Assembly: GCF_023053635.1 (NCBI RefSeq)
Contig: NC_086183.1
Location: forward strand, 30,299,501 to 30,363,500
Reading direction: 5' to 3'
DNA from: Elgaria multicarinata webbii
Lineage: Eukaryota; Chordata; Lepidosauria; Squamata; Anguidae
Length of the DNA: 64,000 nucleotides
Part shown: positions 12,375-25,700 of the stretch, piece by piece
How positions within the stretch are numbered: position 1 is the stretch's first letter
Layout: each line of letters opens with the position of its first letter
Position numbers and translations under genes: made by a program
Notes under the pieces: generated by a model
Seen by the model: only the letters and a program-made list of their open reading frames with translations
Told to the model about the DNA's origin: nothing
Databases searched by the model: none

Positions 12375-14050
12375 CACTCAGTATAGCATATCATCCAGCA
12401 ATGCCCAAGATTCTATCATGTTTACTTATAAGTAAGTCCAATTTAGTTCAGCAAATGACCTTTTCACAGCTGATTAAAAGAATTCCTGGTTGCAGGTTCT
12501 GCCCATTATATTTCTTCCTATGGATGGTGACTGAGGAACCAGTGGTGAATTGTCCCTTGGAATTTTTGTGTCCAATTCCTTTACTAATTATGCCCTACAT
12601 AGAATTTGCCTTTTTCACAACAGCCACACACTGGGTTGACATTTTCACTGAGCTGTCCACAACCCCAAGATCATGTTCTTGGTCAGTCACTGCTAGCTTG
12701 GATCCCCATCAGTGTATACCTGAAGTTAGGATTTGTCTCTCCCATGTGCATCACCTAACATTTGCTTACATTGAACCAAATTTGCCATTTTAATGCCCAT
12801 TCTACCAATTGGAGAGATTCTTTTGGAGCGCTTCACAATCCTTTTTTCTTTAACGACCCTAAATAATTTGGTGTCATCACGAACCCTCACTGTTTACTCC
12901 TAAATGCAGATAATTTAGGTAATAGGTAATTTAGATAAAGCACTGGTCTCAATACAAATACTTGGGGGACCCCACCGTTTACATCTCTCCTTTCTGTTCT
13001 TTAAACATGTACCAACCCATACGAGGACTTCACTTCTTATTCCATAACTGCTAAGTTTGCTCAGGTGGTCTTTGGTGAAGGACTTTGTCAAAAGCTTTAG
13101 GAAGTCCAAGTAAACATTGTCTATTAGATCACATCTGCCCACATGTTTACTGATGCGATCAACTCTAAACGGTTAGTGAGAGAGGACATACCTTTGCAGA
13201 AGCCATGTTGATTCTTTTCCAGCAGCACTTATCCTTCTGTATGCTTGAAAACGCTTTCTAGCAATTTACCTGGAACAGATGTTAAGCTAATCAGCCTGTA
13301 ATTTTCTGGACTCCTTTTAAAAAAATATTACATTGCTCACTCTCCAGTCCTCTGGTAAAGAGGCTGATCTTAGGAACATGCTACATATTTTTGTTAGATC
13401 AGCAATTTCAGATTATAGTTTTTCAAGAGCTGTAGAAGGGATACAATCTGGAACCCCATGACTTGTTAGCTTTCAGTTTGTGAATCGGGTCTAGAACATC
13501 ACCTCTCGTCACCATTAATTGCCTCACTTCCTCAGCCTCTTTTCTTGAAAATATCAATTTAGGCACAGATATCTGCCCTGCTTCTTCTGCAGTGAAAGAA
13601 ATAAAAAGAATCAGGGATGCTTTAGGGTGGATTCCTGCATTGAGCAGGGGGTTGGACTCGATGGCCTTGTAGGCCCCTTCCAACTCTGCTATTCTATGAT
13701 TCTATGAATTGGTTCAGCTTCTCTGCAATCTCCTTATCCTCATTTAGTACTCCTTTAACTCTGCCATCCAATGCCTCCCTAACTAGTTTCCTGTTTCTGT
13801 TTTAAAGAATTCTTTATTGTTGGCCTTCATGTTGGTAGTGATATGGTCTTCAAAATAGTTTTTTTGCAGCTCTTATTGTCTACTTACATTTTTTTGTATA
13901 ATTTTTGTTCTCATTTAGGCAGAACTTCCTGTTTCTGAAGGGAGCCTTCTTTTCTCTAATAGTTCCCTTGACGCTGCTCTTTAGCTATGCTGGTTGCCTC
14001 CTGGTGCTGTTTCCTGACCTGCAGTATACATTCTAGCTGAGCGTCTTTCT
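12375..14050 (-). repeat. CR1-like LINE ORF2 remnant, interrupted by a younger CR1 tip
   Basis: The minus strand carries decayed reverse-transcriptase blocks in order: NNKEFFK near 13.8 kb, NQHGF near 13.2 kb, VYLDF and LSSYGIRSEVL near 13.05 kb, VEWALKWQIWFNVSKC near 12.8 kb and NPNFRYTLMG near 12.7 kb. These match the CR1/jockey-like RT order. A 90-nt plus-strand CR1 tip (13,617-13,710) is inserted. Confidence 0.7.
13617..13710 (+). repeat. CR1 LINE 3' tip inserted in older LINE
   Basis: GCTTTAGGGTGGATTCCTGC followed by the CR1 terminal segment and ATTCTATGAT repeats. Opposite in orientation to the LINE that surrounds it. Confidence 0.8.
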
Positions 14051-14070
14051 AATTTTTGGGCAGTACCATA

Positions 14071-14113
14071 TATATATACATACACACATACATACACACA
14101 TACACACACATAT
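14071..14113 (+). repeat. Simple repeat (TA/CATA/CACA)
   Basis: Alternating TATA, CATA and CACA units. A short TG run also occurs at about 14,433-14,458. Confidence 0.8.
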
Positions 14114-14519
14114 TAGCGCCCCAGTGTGACTAGCTTGATTATACAGCAACTATTTAATAACAGCAAATCTAAAAATAATAATTTAGGAAATGGGATCTGA
14201 ACTACACAATTATACATGTCTCTCTATATAATATGTACATATAATTTTATAAATATAATACACATTTATAATTGTGTTTTTCCCTTTTCCCGCTCCATTT
14301 CTTTCTCCTTGTGTGTCTTTTTAGATGGTGGGCAGGAACTGCCTTAATTTACTGATTATATGTAAGCCTCTCTGGGATTCTTTTTCACTGAGGAGCGGGA
14401 TATAAATACTTTAAATTAATATCGGGTATATATGGTGTGTGTGTGTGCGTGTGTATGTGGTATATTTTAGTCTACTTTCCCCCTTGTGCCCATTTCCCTC
14501 ACACTTCGCCCAATTTCCC

Positions 14520-15350
14520 TCACAACCCGCCCTCTTCCCCGCGGCGCCTCGCAATTTTCGCGCCTCCTAACTTCCTCACAAAATGGCGGCGCTTAGCGAG
14601 CCGCACCGCTTTCCCGCCAAAAACGCGTGAGCTAAGAAGTTGGAGGGGTGCCGGGCTAGCCCCGCCCCCTTCGTCGTGCCGGCAGCGAGCTCCTCCTGCT
14701 CCATCTCCCATCCATCCTCGGCTTCGAGCCGTTCGGGGTCGGGCGCGTGGGCGGTGCCAGTCGGCGGGGGGCGTGGCCAGCGAGCTGGCCAGGTAGGCGC
14801 GAGCAAAGGAGGAGAGAGAGAGAGGGGGGAAAGGGAGGGGGGAAGGAGAGGGCACGAGACGACGGGTAAAGCAGTGGCCTGCTGCTGCTGCTTGCCCGCC
14901 CCCCACTCCACCCTCGCGCTCCCCCTCCCTCAGGGGAAGGGCTATTTACCCCTCAGGTGCAGATGCAACCGCCCAAACCCTACTTCCCCCCCTCAAACAG
15001 GCATTAAAAGGCAACTCCATCCCCCTTTGTAAGAGCAAGCCCCCCCTCCAAGAGAAGCAGCCGCTCCTTCTGCTTCTCCCCTCTCCCCATTTCTTAGGGA
15101 GGTGCAACAACAACGCCCTCAGCCCCCAAAGGGGGGGAGGATCAGCCCCCCTCCCTCCCTCCCTCCCAGTTTAGGTTTACACCATCGCATCCCCACTGCT
15201 CCGGTTTAGGAGCAACCCAAAGCCTTCCTCTCAGTCTGTGGTAAGGGGGCCAGCCGCCTCCTCCTCCGCCCCCGCCCCAACCCGGCGCCCTCCAAACAAG
15301 GGTAGGAGCAGCTACTATTCCAAATTCATGGGAGCAGCAACCAGACCTCC
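14520..15350 (+). promoter_or_regulatory. CpG island, candidate ZNF541 promoter
   Basis: GC-rich stretch dense in CpG in an AT-rich neighbourhood. Motifs read directly: AAAATGGCGGC at about 14580 (YY1-like), TTTCCCGCCAAAA at about 14610 (a close E2F site in reverse), and TTTTCGCGCC at 14555 (E2F/E2F6-like). Plus-strand donor candidates are CCAG|GTAGGC at 14793 and TGTG|GTAAGG at 15241; either could join exon 1 at 19414. Open frames here on both strands are composition artefacts. It could also serve as a bidirectional promoter. Confidence 0.6.
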
Positions 15351-18300
15351 CGCTCAGGACTTGTGCAAATTTCTCAGTTTTTCACCCTCCCCAGGAGCAA
15401 TTGCTCACTTGCCAGGAGAAGGAGGCCCTTAGTACAGGATTGGGGGGCAATTGCAAAACCTTTCCTGAACGGGGCCAACTGCAATCCTAGACTTCGTAGG
15501 GGAAGGTGCTTCCAGTCTGTAAGGTGTCGTCCTGTTCCTTCCCCATCCGATTAACTATCTCTGCGGGGCTGCCAGATCCGTTGGTGGGTGAGGAAACCAC
15601 TTATTCCCAGAGTGGCCTTAGGTTTGAGATGTAGAAGGGATGGAACCCAGGCACAGTTGGGAAAATTTAACTTATTTGGAGCATAGAATCCAACCTTCAG
15701 ATGTTGGCCCTGCACAGGGCTAAATAAATATTTACTTTCCCCCCTAGTTTTTTGTAAAGGTATTTGTAGGTACTTGTTGTATGAGGTTTTTCCCCCCCTG
15801 TTAAAAGTATAGATATTTGCAAGATTGCTGTTATTCTAGTAGTGTACTTTCCTTTGGGGTTTTGATTCATGGTTGTTCCTCAGTGCCCAGCTGTCCTATG
15901 GTACTGTTGATATTTAAATTTTAAAATGTTATATCAAAGCTTTCCATTTATTACAAAATGCCCGTGTTAATTCAACAAGAGCAACATTTAAGAACAATCT
16001 CAGTTTTATTTAATTTCATTTGTCCAGCTTGCAATGCCTTGAGATTTTAAAAGTAAAATGTTATGTAGAAAGTAAAACATGTACGTTTATATTGAAAAAC
16101 AATAAAATCCAAAAGTGCACCTATAAATGATGGGAGTGTTGGCTAATTGAAGGATTTTTGTTGATTAATCAACAATTGCCTTATAACCAGTCAAGAGATG
16201 AATTAATTGAAATAAATCAACTTAGTAACAAAATCTCTGTATAGACATCTCTATGAAATTAAAGGAAGTGCAAAATGTACAGTTTAAGAAAAGCTAATTA
16301 TAGAAGGAAAATCAGTATTCTTTTTCATTCCATATATATTAAATATCTTTCATCTGTCCTGGCATTAACCCACCTCCAAAGCCACCTCTTTATCAGAAAA
16401 ATAGTGAGGCCTGGGCTTTGGCAAATTTTGGTGCTAGTGGAGTCCATAATTCTAATAATAGTGGCTGAATACAGAGGAATATGTTAGATGACCTTGAAAA
16501 GCCTTCAATAATACACCTCCCCTGCAAACAATCTCCTCTTTTCCCTTCTGTCCCCATCCCAATTTTGTCCAGTGGTAAATAGTCCGTTTTTGTCGGCGTT
16601 TTAATAGTCATTAAACAAAATGGAACCATACAAATTTAATTAGGGAGTATGTGATCTTCAGTATTATAGCAAAAATGTTGCCTCCCTCTGCTTAGCTAGA
16701 AGTAATCTCCCCTCCATTTGTAAGAACACGGGAATAAATTCTTAGAATAAAAGGTTGAATTGATTCTGCTGATCAAAAGTATGCATGTTAAACATTGAAT
16801 GTAGTTCTGAGTTGAAATTCTTGATACTTTTTTTTTTATCCTCAGGGTACATCCATTTCAGGGTTACCCCAAAATATAAGCTTTTGCCTAAGAATATTGG
16901 ACTGTAGGATTTTGAACTGCAGCCACCTATTTTCATTATCATTGTGAAGAAAAAAAGGGCTGATTTTTGTAAATCTTTGTAATATAATAGGGAACTAACC
17001 CTGCTCCCCAAACATCATGAATCTCCATGCGTAGTTCTGCATACGTAAGTTATTGCCCCTTTTACTTGCAAAAATTAGCATACTTAAATTTCTGTTGAAA
17101 TTTAATAGTTGCATGTACACTTTTTAAAAAGTCTTTGCTTCTTTTCTTACTCCAGTAGTAGCCCATTCGTTAATAAAACTGCATCAAGAAAAAGGGCTGC
17201 ACCAATGTAGCATAAAAATGACCGAAAGGCATTTGGTACCAGAAAACAATTTATTTTCAAAAATGAATGTTAAATTCCCAAGTTTCAAGTAACTGATCCA
17301 GTTCACGTGTAACGGCTGACTATGGGAGAAAAGAAAGGAGTTTGAACCTCAGTAACCCAGAGTATCAGATTCACATGTCACAGCAACAACCCAGGAACAA
17401 GCATTCCTAGGTTGTTTGGTGATCTGGAAAGAAAGCAGCATGCTCACTGCGAAAAATGGGTTGCTTAGCCCATAGTTAGCTATTATGTATGAACTGGGTC
17501 TCTTTCTTCCTTCTCAGCAGAAATGGATTGATTAGTTTCATTGTCTCATTTTCCTATTCCTTATAGTTGGAAAGATGATGATGGTTTCATACCTTAGCTA
17601 ACAATATAGGGGTCCTCAGCTTTGTGTAAGTTAACAAGATTCTCAATCATTCTTATGAGTTTGTTAAAAATGCCTACAAACATTCTGTTTTAATTTCTAA
17701 ATGGATGTAGCAGAAAGTTACATATTTTAATTTTGTTGTAAATAATTGTTTATTATTTTCAATTTTCCCTGAGGAAGGCTGCTGATGTCTGAAACAGGAA
17801 AATTTTAAACCAATTTTTCAGTAAATCATTTTCTTCAACAATTGGTTTTGCCCTTTTGTCTTTCACAAATAACATATCTCTAAAGAATATGAGTTAGTAC
17901 AATTTTAGACCCCCCCACACACAATTGGATTAATTTTAAATAACGTTAAACTGTTCCAAACTGTGGCCAGAAAACAGAAACATGCATTTGGAGTGAATTA
18001 AGCAAACTTTCATTTTATTTGTGTTAGATATATAATTCTTTCAGTATTGAGTGTTTTGTTCAAGTTTTTTTGTTTTATAAGTGAGGTGGGGTAGAAAAAT
18101 TTGCGGAGAATTGAGGGAAAGTAATTGAAAATCAGCATTAATAACTTGAAGAACCTTAACAATAACTTGAAGAACTTTCATAACGTAGGATTACATTTGT
18201 TGTTGAGAAATTAGAATGGGTGTGGATTTATCCTTAGTTACTCTAGCTGTATAAATTATATACAGGGGCATGTTAACTTTAGGAAAAAACTCTAAATTCC

Positions 18301-19413
18301 ATGAAGATTTTTGATTTCTCTCTCTCTGTCATTAATCACTACTTTAATTTGTTTCATGATTATGACACAGCACTGGAAACATATTCAGGTATTAAATTCT
18401 GGTGAACTCCAACTCAAGTTAAGCCATTACTATTGGAGTGCAGTATAATTCCAACTGGCATGTGTTCGGAAGTTAGTCCATCCTTAATGGAGCGCCTTTT
18501 CTTTAACAATGGATAATTCCCACCACCGCTGGGGGTATCTGTAAGGGCATACAGAGAAGAGAACTGGAGTGCTTCCACATGGATGGCTCCTAGCGTTAAT
18601 AAATTATCGTTTTCCCATTGTAAGCTACAAGCAGAATTGCAACTGATTTACCACACTGTGGATAGTATGCATTTTGTGTGTGTATCTCACAATATTAGTT
18701 CCATGCCAGCACCCTTAGCACTTTTAAAGAGTGGGCAGAGGGTGGGTGGGTAGAAGTGAATAGTGATGTATTGGTCAGATGAACCTTTCATAGTCCACCA
18801 CACATTCAATATATCCTTTCCATTTTTATCTTTTAAGTAGCACTAAAGCAATTTCTGGCTACGTCTTTAAAAAGTAATAATAAAATACTACTTAAATGAC
18901 GGAGCGTTAAAGTGCAATCCCCCTATAATTCTATATGATAAAAAAAATCTTCCCTGCACAGCCAGCTACTGCCCACATCAAAACCACACCTCTTAAATTA
19001 AGTTTGCTGCTACCAACTAAAAGTGTCTCCCAACAATCAGCAAAATTTTAGTTGATAATTCCACCATTTAAAGCATGTAATCCCATTTTAAACACACACA
19101 CACACACAGAGCTGATAAAAGAAATCTGGGCATATTTGTCTCATAAATCAACATGCATTGAGATGTTCTGGCTTGATAGATCTAGTTGCTTTGCTGTTGT
19201 AATCTGAACATAAACTACTTCCAGTTGAAGCTCAAACTGGTCATGTTTGTGCTGAGTCTTATCTGGTAGTGTCTGGTTTACATTTGGGCTAGTGGATAAG
19301 TTCTGGTATTACTCTGACTTGTGCACGTCTGGATTCTGTTAAATTCCTTGATGATTGACTCAGACTCTCAGCTCCTTTGTTGTCCCTCATTTCCCTCTTA
19401 ATCTTTTGTTTAG
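15351..19413 (+). other. Candidate first intron of ZNF541; no exon recognised
   Basis: If the CpG island is the promoter, this is the first intron. It is AT-rich, with a MITE piece at about 18,571-18,665 related to the element at 25.41 kb and a (CA)n run near 19,091. No frame here resembles ZNF541. Confidence 0.45.
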
Positions 19414-19757
19414 GAAGCTCAATCTGAAGTACAAACACAGAAGGCGGCTGAATATGGACCAATACCACCTCAGCGATGAAAGCTCCCTCCATTCTGAGAT
19501 GCAGCTTCACGAGGTTTCAGGGACTCAGGCTTTGGACTGTAGTGATACTTTTAGCCATGATCTATGTCCAGATATGAGAGACATGATTTATTCAGGATTA
19601 AGCAATCTGGATGTGGATCCCAGCCTTTCGGCCATGAATATGAATAATGATTCCTTGGAGGACAACCTGGACACTTTGTCATTGTATTCAGTGAAGGACT
19701 GTGATTCTGCTAAACTCCTTGACGATTGTGACACAGACTCACGGCCACTCTTGCCTG
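19414..19757 (+). CDS. ZNF541: ZNF541 exon 1 (first coding exon, with 40 nt of 5' UTR)
   Basis: The acceptor follows a pyrimidine-rich tract ending TTTGTTTAG, and the donor is GTGAGT at 19758. Coding starts at 19454 and gives 101 codons plus one base. The protein is acidic and Ser/Asp-rich, with the LEDNLDTLSLYS motif found in mammalian ZNF541. The frame stays open from the acceptor to the ATG, but the human start and the good Kozak context favour 19454. At least one upstream non-coding exon is needed because this exon begins at an acceptor. Confidence 0.9.
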
Positions 19758-22700
19758 GTGAGTATGGGGAACATGCATACTAATCTTAGTTCAGCTGTGG
19801 GTTCCTTCTGTGGCAAAGTCCCTTCCATCTGTAAAACAGGAATGTTATTAGTTTCAATTCATACCACTGCCATATGTTTCTCCAGAACTCATGTTTTTCC
19901 AGAACAAGGGCCATAAATAATGAAAGGGGAGATGCATGTCTGTAAAGATACAGTGGTCATGTACCAGAGGGCTGTAGCCCATGGCATGGGTTGAGGAAGA
20001 TAGGAGTAACAAAGCATTTTGCAAACTTAAAAGTGCAGCAGAAATCATGCAAGGGTGTGCTAAGGATTCTAGGGTGAACAGCTCTGGGAAGGGAATTTTG
20101 CATTTCCCTTCTCTGTGCTGTTTTATTTTGCTGATGTTTTTACTTTGGTTTGTATGTGCTGCGTTATCTTTATCCCTTGCTGCTGGTTTTATCTTGGCTT
20201 ATGTTTTTAAATTTACATATATACTGCCCAGATCTAAAATTGATAAGATAAATGAAGATCAGAATTCTTTATAGGGCTGCAGCAAATTTCAGTTTGACTT
20301 TATATTTTGTTTCCAATTTTGGGAAATCAACCAAAATAAATGTTTGGTGGAATACTTAAAATTATATTGTGAAATTTTGACGTTTCATCAAAATTGATTT
20401 GACACCACTTCTGCCGCCACTTCTGCAGCACCTGCTTCTTTACTGGTGCAAATATAGGCCAGTCATGTCCACTGAAACGTGTTCTGGTCATCACATAAGC
20501 TTTATCAGCCATACAGATTTAATAATGTGGTGGAATTATTGTGTACACTGTATTAGCCTGTTTGCTTCAAGTCAGTAGTGTAGCATCTTTGCATATTAGC
20601 AAAATTTGTATACCGGGGTGGGCAACCTTTGTGGGCCTGTGGGCACATTTGAACATTTGAGAAACTGTCCAGGGCACCATTAAAATACCTGCCATGTGGG
20701 GCATGAGTAGTTATTGTGCTGTGGAACGTTCCTCCCTGGTTGACAGAGCTGCCCATGTGGAACCCAGCGGTACTTTGGAGAGGGGATATTCCTTTGTGAC
20801 TGCAAAGACATACTCAAGATTCCAGAACGTCCCACTTTGATAATATAGGAAGGTAGCATTTATATAGTGTTTTTCCTAAGTGCCAAAGAGCTTCAACTTC
20901 ATTGGCTGTGTTCGCACAAAATGCTGTACTAGAATTTTTCGGAATCCTGGCTTATCATTTGCAAGCAAGGATGCTCATGTATGCTGCACAATTGCTTCCA
21001 CCTGGCTTATCCTGCATCCGGGAACAGCTAAACTAGCTGAGAATTTACCAGCGTGGAAAAGCTTAGGGTTATGCTTGAGCCGGGACTCTTGCTTAGTGTT
21101 TTATGCGAATGTGACCGCTATCCCATTAAACTTTACAAGAGGGTTATAGAACATCTTTTAGCCCAAGGGCTGGAAATCCATTTTGGAGAAGTTCTTGAGG
21201 GCTGCATTCCAGTGGTAGGTGGGGCCAAAGGCAGCTTATTTTAGCTTAAACCTGTTACCACCAGTAAGTAAGCCTTAGGAGAGGCATTTCAAACTTTTAA
21301 GACTGGGAAAGAAACTGTGCAAAAGGTGGAAAACCACCAAATGATCAGTGGTCAGGGGAAAGGAGATGTGGCCAGGAAAGGGGGCATGACTTTCTGGGGA
21401 ACCACAGAGGGCTGGCTTGGGATCCAAGGAGGTTCCCCATCCCTGCTTTACAATAACTATAAGATAGCTCAGCATTATTATCCACATGTTGTAGAGCGGT
21501 TGGGCTGGAGGCAGACAAAAATGGCTTGCCTAATGCTGCCTAGTGAGTTCCTGGCTAAGATCAGAGTAGAACCAGAGGCTTCCTAGGTCACACTCTTATT
21601 GACTGCACAACACCATATACTGTGTAAATGAGCTAAAACTTGTCTTCACTGGTTTAGAATTAGAGCTTCCTGCCCCTTCAGCACCTAAAGAAGTGGAGCA
21701 AGAAGGCAGATCCAGTTCTGGCAGTGGAAAGAAAGGAAAGCACCAGCAAACCTCCCCTCAAGCTCCTTTCCTGGATTGCAGCCTCTGTGGGAAGGTTTTC
21801 AGTAGCACCAGCTCTCTCAGCAAACATTATGTGACTCACAGCCAAGAACGGAAACATGTCTGTAAGATATGCAGCAAAGCGTTTAAGCGGCAGGATCACC
21901 TGTATGTATCTGTTTGCCAATACACTGATTGTAATGTATAAAGAAATTTCTGCTACTGTAGAAATCTAGCCTGTCCCAGTTTGGTTTAGTGCCTGAGATA
22001 CAGATGCACACAGAGTTAGTATTCGTTAGTGATGTATGACATAATCTGCCTCCCTGGTAAGTAAGCTCACAATTCTGGAGTGCAGTAAGCTTTCAGGTTT
22101 CATAGAATGCTTGTCCAGGCAGGGCTCCAGCAATGAATAGGCATCTGGTATGAAGAGAGAACAGACTTTCTAAAGTTGTTATGTGATGTGTGAAAGAATT
22201 TGGCCCTCATATAATTTGGGGACAGATGAGCAATTGCTTGCTGGGGTATGGATGCTGTGATTACACAGAAAAATTACCTTGAACAAAAAGGAGTGGAATT
22301 GTATGAGGTTTTAAATCCCTTTCTGCACAGCACAGGATAAAATAATCTCTCCTCCCCCAAGCTTTTCAGTGGAAAATGAAAATTAGAAGCTTGTAACCAA
22401 AGATCTGGGCATAGTTGGCATTGAGAATGGTAAACCTGTGCCTGAGTTGCATTATTTCAGATTAGAGGTAGAGGATCATATGATGGAATGCCACTCCAAA
22501 CAAGTAAACTCCTTGCAGATAGAAAGGAAGCAAGCTAGGATAGAATGCTTTTCGTAATATTTGCTTTTCTTCGTGGAGAGGTTTTTTTTGTGGATGACTT
22601 TGTCTTGTGATTACACACCTGCAGTCTGAAGTGAGGCAGTGCCTGAGCTGACCCAGGGTTCAGAGCATTTAAGTAAAGATTGTCATTGTCCAGGCAAAGA

Positions 22701-25700
22701 CTATATAGTTCTTCTTGGTGAGGGGAGCCAAATGGACAACCTGGGTGGGCAGAGACACTCCAGTACCTGGAACCTTTTACTGCCTAGAGAAATGCTGAGA
22801 CCTATAGCCCTGATGTTTCATTACATAGAGCAGCTATGCCAAGAGCCGTGGATTCGTGCTTAATGCCCTGACAGCTCCTGACATACGGCCCAAATGAAGG
22901 TTTATCACCCTTGAGAACTAACCCAATCCCCCACCCCTGGCACTCCAAGGCCAGATCTACACCAAACAGGATATGACACTTTGAAAATGGTTAGAAAACT
23001 GTACATGGAGTGTGTCCTGGGCCCCAACAGTTGTCACACTACTGTTGGGGCCCAGATTTTAAAGCAGTAGTGTGGATCCTGCCCAGATCCATACATGAGT
23101 TTCTGCCTCCCTCACCTCTGCAACTCCTGGTGACGTGTACCCTGAGGATTGCATTAGCCAAGATCAAAAGTGATGCTTAAGATTAGCCTATGCATTCATG
23201 TTTTTAAAGAAAAATAAATGTGTTTTTAAATCTCAGGAGTGGTCACATGCTAACACACCAAAAAACAAAGCCATTCATTTGCATTGAACAAGGTTGCAAC
23301 AAAAGTTACTCGGATCATCGGTCGCTGCGCCGGCATTACGAAATGCACCATGGCTTGAGGTTGCTAAAGGATGACGAGGCTTGTGAGGGCTCCCCACCTC
23401 CACATGATTCACGCGTCCAGATAGGACAGAGCGGCATGAGAACTACAGAGAGGATGGCTGTTCACCCTGAACCTCAAGCTCCTAATAATTCCCTCATGCC
23501 CAACAGAGACTTGCTGAGATGTATTGTAAGTAGCTTAGTCACCCAGAAGCTTCCGTCTGCTCCTTCACCCTCTGTGGCTCAAAATGAATGTGACTCCAGG
23601 GGACCTTTGCAACCTTGCACCTCTGTCTGTGGCCAGATTTCCTGTGTTCCCACAAGTACTTCTGCACTCACAGAAGCCAGTGGCAATAAAGTGATGAAGG
23701 AGCTTTATCCTTGTCAAAAGAAAACATCCTCCTCCAATGTGTACACCATCATAAATCCTGGGAATTTATCTGTACTTGGACCAGCAGAAAACATTACAAA
23801 TTTGCCAGACAGGCAGCCACATTCAGAACCTCAGTTTCCTTTAGAAACCACAGCTCTGGAGTATTGGCCAAACAGTGGTATACCTCGTTTCCCATTATTT
23901 AGAGGACAGAAGATTCCTGTCACCTCTCACCAGTCAAGCAGCAGCTTCCAGTGGATCCGAAATGTGCCACCGGCCTGCTCCAAAAGCAAAGGGAATGGTG
24001 TTTATGTTGCTCAGATGTCACCTGCTCCGGGTCAAGACGTTTCACAAGGGATGGTGGGAGCCTCCCGTGCATTTGACTCTTTGGCACATAACTTTGAGTG
24101 TCCAGATGTTTTATCATTCAGTCCAGCACTCTTAAAGACGCAAGGGGAAATCCCTGGAGAGCAAAAGTTCAGAGGCTTTGAAAAGAGTTTTAGGCCAGCA
24201 ACGAGGCTTCCAGAAACTCCAAAGCATGGCATGTTGCAGAAGGGTGAGGCCGGGCCGCTCTTCAGGCAGCTCTTCATGAAATCCCAGGAATCCTCTGTGA
24301 ATCAGGATCAGCTACAACTCCAAAGTCACCTGTTCCAGAGGATCACCAAATCTCAGCACATTGTATCCCACACCCAGCTGTTAGCTCCATCACAGCTGGC
24401 AGGTGTGGAGACTGAGCATGTGGCAGCAAAACCACTTCAAGGCAAGTTTCAGCAGCAAACAGATTTGGTTCACCCAGTTTTGGAATCCACAGAAAGTGAA
24501 GGGTCTCCCTTGTGCATGAAAAAGGTCTTGACCCAATTTCAGAAGGACGTCTCATCCGGCAGTGAGAAAGAAGGGCAACAGCCAGCTGCTACTGTACAAC
24601 CCTTTCACTCACTTTCCATACCGTCGGTAAGCACAGACAGCATTTCTCATGCAAAGCACACCAGGACCTCGAAAGGATGCCTGGAGTTCAAAGACCTCTC
24701 AAGTCCTAGCCAATCTGTAATGTATGAGAACACTCCAGGAAACCACACTTATGGGAAGTCAAGGCAGTCGGAGAACAGCTCACCCCCATCAAGAAAGAAA
24801 GAGAAGATTAAGACTTGTATCAAAGAATCAGGTGGCAAAGGGCATTCTCGCAGTGGTAGACCTCGACGGAAGGAGAAGCCAAAATTTGATGTATCTTCTA
24901 TGGCTTCTCCCAGTCAAGTGGCCATGGCTTCCTTTTCCTTGCCTAGTACCTCATTTGATAGTGGGGCCGGAGTGAAACCAAAGCTGACCATTTTCAACAG
25001 AATTCAGGCATGTTCAAAACTTTTTAAAAAGTTTTTTAAGAAAAAGAAAAGGTTGAATATTTCTTTAAGGTTTATGTCAAGGTGATTGTTAGTGTATGAC
25101 AAGACTCTTTGATGTTTATCTGTAGCATCTGAGTTAGAGGGAACGCAACATGGCTCTTCATGCAATGAGCAGGGTTTTGGACTTGATGGCCTTATAAGGC
25201 CCCTTCCAACTCTACTGTTCTATAATTCTGTGTACTGTAGGCCATTAGTCCCCTCTGAAGAGCCATAGCCAGACACGCAAAAAAGCCAGTCTAGTGAAAA
25301 ATGCAGGGTGGGAGGGTGAGGAGGCAAAGATTGTCTCCACTCCTGCTCTGCATTAGATGATCGTAAGCCTCCAAGTTTGGGGTGGATCATTGAGGGCACA
25401 ACCCATAGGATTACACCCTGAGGGTGCTTCCACAGTAGGTATTTAGGTGTGCAATTTCCATGTCTGATATTCCTTGATAGTATGTGTCATCACATGGGGG
25501 AAAATTACGTTTCCTTACTGTCACTTCTCCCCCTGTGCGATTGTCCCTCGTTACTTCCTCTTTCAAAAGAAGAAGTAAACAACATGCATGTGACCAATTC
25601 ATTGGGCTGTTTTGATCGTGCTGTTTCTCCTGCACACAGCAGGAGATAGTGGCAACTTCCATCTCAAAAAATAAGCCAGACTTACTGGGGTGTTTTTTGT

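Noticed and set aside
14520-15032. Long overlapping frames on both strands in the CpG island
   Set aside because: GC-rich sequence lacks stop codons by composition. The proteins are low-complexity Ser/Pro/Arg with no domain.
20053-20270. Membrane-protein-like frame in ZNF541 intron 1
   Set aside because: T-rich sequence resembling a LINE 3' tail (ATACTGCCCAGATC at the end). Hydrophobicity follows from T-rich codons.
25008-25085. Extension of the large ZNF541 exon to the stop at 25085
   Set aside because: Similarity to the mammalian protein resumes at 26059 (GGNIY) directly after RIQ at 25007. The extra Lys/Phe-rich residues have no counterpart and are intronic.
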